Shown here in pieces: positions 58,669 through 64,000 of a stretch of DNA of 64,000 nucleotides (within the stretch, counting starts at the first letter, position 1; each line of letters opens with the position of its first letter). A program made the position numbers and the translations under genes. This stretch comes from Carettochelys insculpta (taxonomy: Eukaryota; Chordata; Testudines; Carettochelyidae): assembly GCF_033958435.1 (NCBI RefSeq), contig NC_134152.1, positions 26,262,001 to 26,326,000 on the forward strand, written 5' to 3'. Under the pieces are notes generated by a model that was not told where the DNA came from, made no database searches, and saw nothing but the letters and a program-made list of their open reading frames with translations.

Positions 58669-59103
58669 ATCTAGCATAACAAGATTGCAGGCTCTGAGGG
58701 TGGGGAGGTGGGGTGAGAAATCTAGACACTATCCTAGTGCAAAGATTCAGTTCTTTGAACCAAATCTTGCCATCTGCAATCAAACAAAGCCTCTACTGAA
58801 TTCAGAGGCAGCGTTTTTTTGATGAAGGATGCTGAATTTGAACCATTAGCAGGAATCATGTTTTTCAGAACCTTACAGTATATTCGCATTTTAGAAAAAT
58901 CAGAGATGGCAAAAGTGCAAGAGGAAGTGAGAAAAACCCATGTACCAATTTACCTGAAAAAGCCTTTGGCTGTTCTAGCCACCTCTCTCCCTGCCACCTT
59001 CCTTTCAACCCAGCATGCTCAAACCTTCAACAGAAGCTGTGTTGCTGTAAACCCAAGTCCCACCAAACTGCAGCAGAACAAGTTAACCTTTCCTATAGAG
59101 CAG

Positions 59104-59280
59104 AGATAGCTGCATTAGTCTGCATTCTATCAAAACAAAAAACAAAACAAAATAATTCATTAGGGGATGAGCTTTCATGGGACAGACCCTAGATCTGAAG
59201 AAGCGGGTCTGTCCCATGAAAGTTCAGCTACTAAATTATTTTGTTAGTCTTTGAAGTGCTACATGACCGCTTTTTTGTTT
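59104..59280. repeat. Compact inverted pair of the same repeat
   Basis: The left arm CATTAGGGGATGAGCTTTC...GGGACAGACCCTA meets the right arm TCTGAAGAAGCGGGTCTGTCCCATGAAAG with almost no spacer (about 59189-59192). Arms are about 55-70 bases. Confidence 0.85.
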
Positions 59281-60229
59281 TCCTATAGCATGATGAAAGA
59301 CCAGCATACTCCACTCTGCTCACCAGACCTGTCAGCAGTAAGGGAGAGGAACTCATTTTGAATGCCCGAGTGCTACAACAGTGCCTCCCTGTTTACTGCT
59401 CTTCTGGTTTTCAAGTATTTTAGTTGCTCCTAAAGGCAGAGTTGCCAGGGCAGGGGGTTGGGGAAGGGAGACCGTGGGGACGGGGGAGATGTACAAGAAT
59501 GTTTGTGTTTTGCTGAACACCAACAGCCACAGTCCTCTTATAAACACAACTTGGTGATTGGTTTTGGTGCCAGCAGGGTGAGTGGAAAGGAGAACAGCTC
59601 AGAATGCGTCAAGAGTGAAATTAATCCCCTCAAACCTAAACCGGGGAGAAAAGAACTGTGGAGAATTAAAATTCTCCAGGACTGACACTTCCACAAGAAA
59701 GACTGGCCCTGAAAACTCCATTTTTAAATTATTTGCTAGTGATTTCCCCTCTCCCCTTCTACCTCCAATACCCCCATGTTCTCCCTCTCCCCACCCTTTT
59801 TTCTTTATACCTCTGCTTCTTCATGGTTGTTTTGTGTACATGCGCCATTGCTATTGAAACACCTGTTCTGCAGGCCTTGCACACATCCCTGTACAGACAG
59901 AATAAAATTGGTCCCCTGCGTCGCATGCATTGTTTTGTAACATGCTTTGCTATACATTTGGATGAAGGAAACTATAAAAACCACCCATCATAGCCTCACT
60001 GCCATCATTACTGCTCCCCACAGTATAACGTGAGTTAAACAATTCTGCGCTCAGAAACAGATCTGCCTAAAACATGCCCAGAGCTTGGGGTAGCCACAAG
60101 TTTTATCCCAGCTGTTGGTTGTCTTGATGGACCACAATCAGACTTCAGAGACTGGACTTGAGGTAACCAAGCAAATGACTACACACCTAAAGAACAGCCA
60201 CAAACAAAGTAAAGATTTGCAGCAAGTTG

Positions 60230-60450
60230 TAGTAAATGACTGATTAAATCTGTGTGTTTAAATAGAAGGTTCATTACAAGGGCCCTGTTGTTAAGATGCA
60301 GTTGTACAGGCTGCATAATGCAAATCTTGGTATTTCAAAAATAATTATGCTTCAGATGACACATGTGCCTTCCCCCTTTTTGAGCCAGTAATAAATACTC
60401 TCACTCACATGCACTTTTTGCTCCATTAGTTTCTATTTATTGCAAGTGTA
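60230..60450. promoter_or_regulatory. Repeat-poor block, candidate regulatory sequence
   Basis: Contains ATGCAAAT (about 60318) and AAATAATTATGC. The surrounding 59.9-61.3 kb has no transposon that I recognise. Confidence 0.2.
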
Positions 60451-61358
60451 TATCTTCCCAAGCTGTAGTTAGACTGAATCAATTCCTCCTGTTAGGTTTA
60501 CTCTCATCATGACTGCTACTGAAAAAAAAACAGTTATCAAGCATCTGCCTTTAGTGAATAGCAGTAAAATCTGATAAAGAAAACCTCCAGCCATTCCTAT
60601 GTTCCAACCAACTGGCTTTGCTCCCTTAAGCAAAGTCAGTATTAAGAAAATAACATGGATCTAGGGGAATCTTAAATAGAAATGCACCACAAATGCAACA
60701 TGCCACCGGTCTTTAAGTATCATTGCTATAGTACAACAGATGACCATTTCAGACTATTTCTACTGCAAAACTCTACAAGTAATTATGGTGTTTACTGATC
60801 AACTATACTGGTTTTAAAATTACAGATCTGCTGTTATCAAGCCTATCAAGCTCAGGGGCAAGATATTTAGGTGGCATTTTTATGCTTAATTCGTCCTGAG
60901 AGTACAGAAAATGAAGCCACTGCTAGACAAGGGCTAGAAAAGGACCCCAGCATACACAGCAATTCAGTGGATTCTGAAATGAACTTTCCTAATGAGCCCC
61001 AGCCTCTATCACATCCCAAAAGAAAACTCAGTGCATACAGCCCTCTTTAGCCTATCATTATTAAACCCACAACTGTCTTTCAAGAAGTAATTTTTTTTTA
61101 AATCTCACGTAAGACACAACTTATCACACTTGGAGAGAGAGACAAAATGGATGGGATGGAAGTTAACAGGATACAGAGGTGAAATAACCAAGCTCAACTA
61201 AACCCGCGAGCAGAGTTCCAAAAGAGAACATTCAGAACTGAAAGCATGGGCCTTTGACGCACTGGCTAAAGAAGTAACTCTGTTGGTTGGGAGCACTAGC
61301 AGACCCAAATCCCAAGTGAGACAGACACAAGATGGGAACTTAGACTCTCACTCTCTTA

Positions 61359-61646
61359 AGGTTACATCTACACCACCATGGCAGATCAACATGCTCAGAG
61401 TCGATCTTCCAGGGCTTGATTTAGCATGTCTAGTATGGATGCATAAAATCAACCTCTCAGGGGTCACAGCTGGCCCCTGTACTCCTTGTGAGATGCAAGG
61501 ATTAATGAAGAAACTCTCCTGTCAGCCTTCCCCTGTATAGAAAGATAAGTCAGCTGAGCACAAGTAGGTTGATTTTAGCTATGCAATTGGCACAGCTAGA
61601 ATTGCATATCTGCGGTCGACTTCCTTAGTCTAGTATAGACATAGTC
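61359..61646 (-). mobile_element. Harbinger-like MITE
   Basis: Ends AGGTTACATCTACACCACC and CTAGTATAGACATAGTC, with TTA at 61356-61358 and 61647-61649. Contains GCATGTCTAGTATGGATGCA. Well preserved. Confidence 0.88.
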
Positions 61647-62260
61647 TTAGCATGAGTCATACAAGCATCCCAAGTAACAAGTCACATTTTCTCAGCCTTT
61701 GAAAAGACCAAGAACATTATATTTCTGTCATTAGCCTGGTCAAGACAAACGTCTCAGGGAACTTGTTGAATGGCCAAAAATACCAGAGTATTAAGGCATC
61801 CTCTGATGGACATCTCTGGATCAGAGGTCTCATGCTGAATAAAGGGCCTGACCAGTAAATTCAGTATGTTTACGTCCACACGTTTCTAATTGGCATTGAT
61901 GTCCTATTAAGCAGAGAACACCAGTGGTTCAGTAGGAGCTTTATAGTTCATGATGGTAAAAAGAAAACCTTGGGGAAGTTTTACAAGTAGGCAAAACATT
62001 TCTTTCCATGTCATATGAATGTTAACTAGCTCTATGGTGTAATAGTGGGAATTTTTATACAATTAACACTACTGAATCAACAGATGCTGATTCTTTCTTG
62101 AGTTTGGCCCAGTCGAAAGCAAATGGCTGTACAGTGACTACAGTGACATGAAAGGCTTGATTTTATAGTGGCATCGGAAGAGTTGCATGTGCAGCGTCAG
62201 GATTTTGTTTCTTCTTGAGGCGGCATTAGGAGAAAATGCTGGGTTTGAGAAAGGGGCTTT

Positions 62261-62515
62261 GGATATGTCTACATTACCCAAAAGATCAATCTCGATATTC
62301 TGGGGTTTGATTTCACACGCCTGGTAAGGACACATGAAATCAACCTATCGGGGTCAACAGTCGATAGCGAGGAGTAGGGGAGGTTGACAGGAGAGTGTCT
62401 CTCATCAACCTTCCTGAGTGAGGAGGGCCAGGTACATTGATTGTAAATGAGTCGATTCTAGATACCTAGAATTCAGTATCTGCAATCGACTTACCTGCCT
62501 AGTGTAGACCAGGCC
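62261..62515 (-). mobile_element. Harbinger-like MITE
   Basis: Ends GGATATGTCTACATTACCC and CTAGTGTAGACCAGGCC, flanked by TTT on both sides (62258-62260, 62516-62518). Interior arms are GATTGTAAATGAGTCGATTC and CTGCAATCGAC. Confidence 0.88.
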
Positions 62516-63304
62516 TTTGCTCCTTACCTGCGAGGATGCACAGTGCAGACAGCCGCTCCTCATCAGCAGAGCTTTGACCCAGATGGGTTTACAAATACGC
62601 CAAACCCTTTGCATCCAGCGCCTGGGGACTGAGCACCCCCTTCAGCTTGTTATCTGCAGGTCACAGCCGTCCTGCAAGCTTACTGAATTATGAAATCAGG
62701 GTGGACAGTCACAGCCCTGTAACATGAGGGGTTTCTTGTGTTTCAAAATGCCCTTCTTCCTGCAAAGATGGTCTAAACTAAGCAAAAAGCAACAACAATG
62801 GGACCCCTTTTGTCCTCCATCTCTCCCTGCTAGCTCCTTTTGATTGATTTTAACCCCCACCTCACCCACGCCCAACCTCTGCCAATGCCTTCCCTCTCCC
62901 AAAACAAGGAAAGGGGTTTCTTGCACTTCTTTATATTTTCCTCCAGTCACTGACTTTATATCATGTGTTTACAGTGGCAAATGGCTCTGCCTAACTGGAG
63001 CAACATTTTAAGTGGAGGAAGGTGCCCTAGTTCCTGAGTGTGGGAATGACAGTTGTAAAACTACGGTTGTAATGGCCCCCTGCTGTAAGCTCTCTCCTTA
63101 ACTCTCAGGCTTTGAGTGGCTCAGTATAGCAAGATACTAAACACCCTCAACTCCCATGGGAACTGACTGTGCTCAATACCTTACAGCCTCAGGCTCTATA
63201 ACATGGTCCTGCCCAACTATCTTTTCTGGCTGTTCTGCTGCTCTTCCTTCCCTCTGCAATCTAGCCTGTTAGAGTGAGATGCAATTTGTATATACCTATG
63301 TGCA

Positions 63305-63760
63305 GGGTGACCACATTGCCCTATGGCAAATACCGGACACAAGCTTCCAGGGATGGGGGCGGGGCTGCTTGTCCCATCTCAATGCTCATTGGTGATGGGG
63401 GCTGCTGCTCCAGGGTGAGGCACCAGGGATGGGGGCTCTGCAGCCTCCAATGAGAAGGCACAAGGGATGAAAGGGAGCGGAGGATGGGAGCTCTAGAACC
63501 CCGGAGGAGTGTTCCAAAGCCTCCTGGCAGGAGGCAGTGGGGACACCAGGGAGTAAAGCAGGACCTGCCTCCCTTAGGCATGGGAGGCTGGGGAACAAGG
63601 CAGCCAATCCATGGAGGGGCTCCCTGGCAGGAGAGGCTGCCACTGCAAGACACAGGGTGCCCCGTAAAGTATGGGACAATTCGCCTATTTTCTTTAAAAA
63701 GTCAGGACACCTGTGAGACAGCGTAAATAAGGGCTTATCCTGGTAAAAACAGGGTGGATG
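63305..63760. mobile_element. GGGTGACCA-family element
   Basis: Starts AGGGTGACCACATTGCCCTA and shows GTATTTGCC/ATACCGGACAC-type ends. The interior is GC-rich and gives spurious open frames on both strands. The right boundary near AAGTCAGGACACCTG is approximate. Confidence 0.55.
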
Positions 63761-63920
63761 TGGAAGTGACACATTTGCCCATTTTCTCCTAGCAGCTCCA
63801 ACGTGTGGTGGCGTACGATGAGATCGTGTTACTGAAAACGAACGACAAACGGAAAGGAGCCCATAAAAATGCTTGATGAGCTCTAAGCTTTTCCACTGTT
63901 GCCTGCAGGCCCATGTTTCT

Positions 63921-64000
63921 TAAGAACATAAGAAATGCCATACAGGGTCAGACCACATGTCCATCTAGCCCAGCAGCGGCCTATGCCAGATGCCCCAGTG
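63921..64000 (-). repeat. CR1 LINE fragment, cut by the window edge
   Basis: Starts TAAGAACATAAGAAATGCCA and continues with GGTCAGACCACATGTCCATC to the edge, reading antisense. Confidence 0.88.

Larger units (their letters stand above)
57650..58744 (+). repeat. 55-bp direct repeat pair
   Basis: 57650-57704 and 58690-58744 agree at 52 of 55 positions, including GGGGAGGTGGGGTGAGAAAT and TCTAGACACTA. The 985 bases between them contain two hAT-type MITEs and other sequence. The flanks do not match. Confidence 0.9.
51459..64000 (-). other. ADAP1: ADAP1 intron 1 (partial)
   Basis: At least 12.5 kb upstream of the first visible exon. I see no exon with the expected ArfGAP start (first CxxC) and no CpG-rich promoter. 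Contents include CR1 tails at 51.9, 56.3 and 63.9 kb, hAT-type elements at 53.5, 54.3, 56.8, 58.0 and 58.5 kb, Harbinger-like MITEs at 61.4 and 62.3 kb, SINE-like fragments at 52.7 and 59.1 kb, and GC-rich repeat sequence at 54.6-55.4 and 63.3-63.7 kb. The blocks 52.2-52.7 and 59.9-61.3 kb look largely free of recognised repeats. That this is intron 1 rather than a later one is inferred from the human gene structure. Confidence 0.8.

Overview
This window is vertebrate nuclear DNA, almost certainly from a turtle. The repeats point to a cryptodiran: tRNA-headed SINEs whose tails match the 3' end of CR1 LINEs, degenerate CR1 pieces on both strands, and many short terminal-inverted-repeat elements. 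A softshell turtle or close relative is possible, but that is only an inference from how the repeats look.

The only protein-coding gene I can support is ADAP1 (centaurin-alpha-1, an Arf GTPase-activating protein with two PH domains). It lies on the minus strand and is represented by three internal exons at 51328-51458, 47143-47234 and 34856-34938. They have good splice sites, the reading phase carries through both junctions, and together they encode about 102 residues covering most of the ArfGAP domain. The first exon (start codon and first zinc-binding cysteine pair) should lie beyond position 64000. The PH-domain exons should lie beyond position 1. I searched for both by eye and did not find them. 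On this reading the whole window is intronic: intron 1 (part) 51459-64000, intron 2 47235-51327, intron 3 34939-47142 and intron 4 (part) 1-34855.

The introns are a layered archive of DNA transposons. At least twelve copies of a PIF/Harbinger-like (Chompy-like) MITE are present. Five have matching 3-bp target duplications, and two of these sit head to tail sharing one TTA. Several hAT-type elements carry 8-bp duplications, exact or nearly so. The best is a 1.24-kb element at 18628-19871 that retains a broken minus-strand transposase and sits inside another element, whose empty site is preserved near 30.18 kb. CR1 tails, tRNA-CR1 SINEs, inverted SINE-like pairs, foldback elements, GC-rich dispersed repeats and microsatellites make up most of the rest. 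Stretches without recognised repeats, for example around 25.3, 27.3, 52.3 and 60.3 kb, could hold regulatory sequence, but the sequence alone does not prove it.

I found no operon, CRISPR array, virus or self-contained undescribed system. The observations most worth following are the TG/T-rich tract beside the ADAP1 acceptor at 34939, the nested hAT with its empty-site copy, two hAT families inserted at the same SINE octamer, and the strongly self-complementary MITE family.
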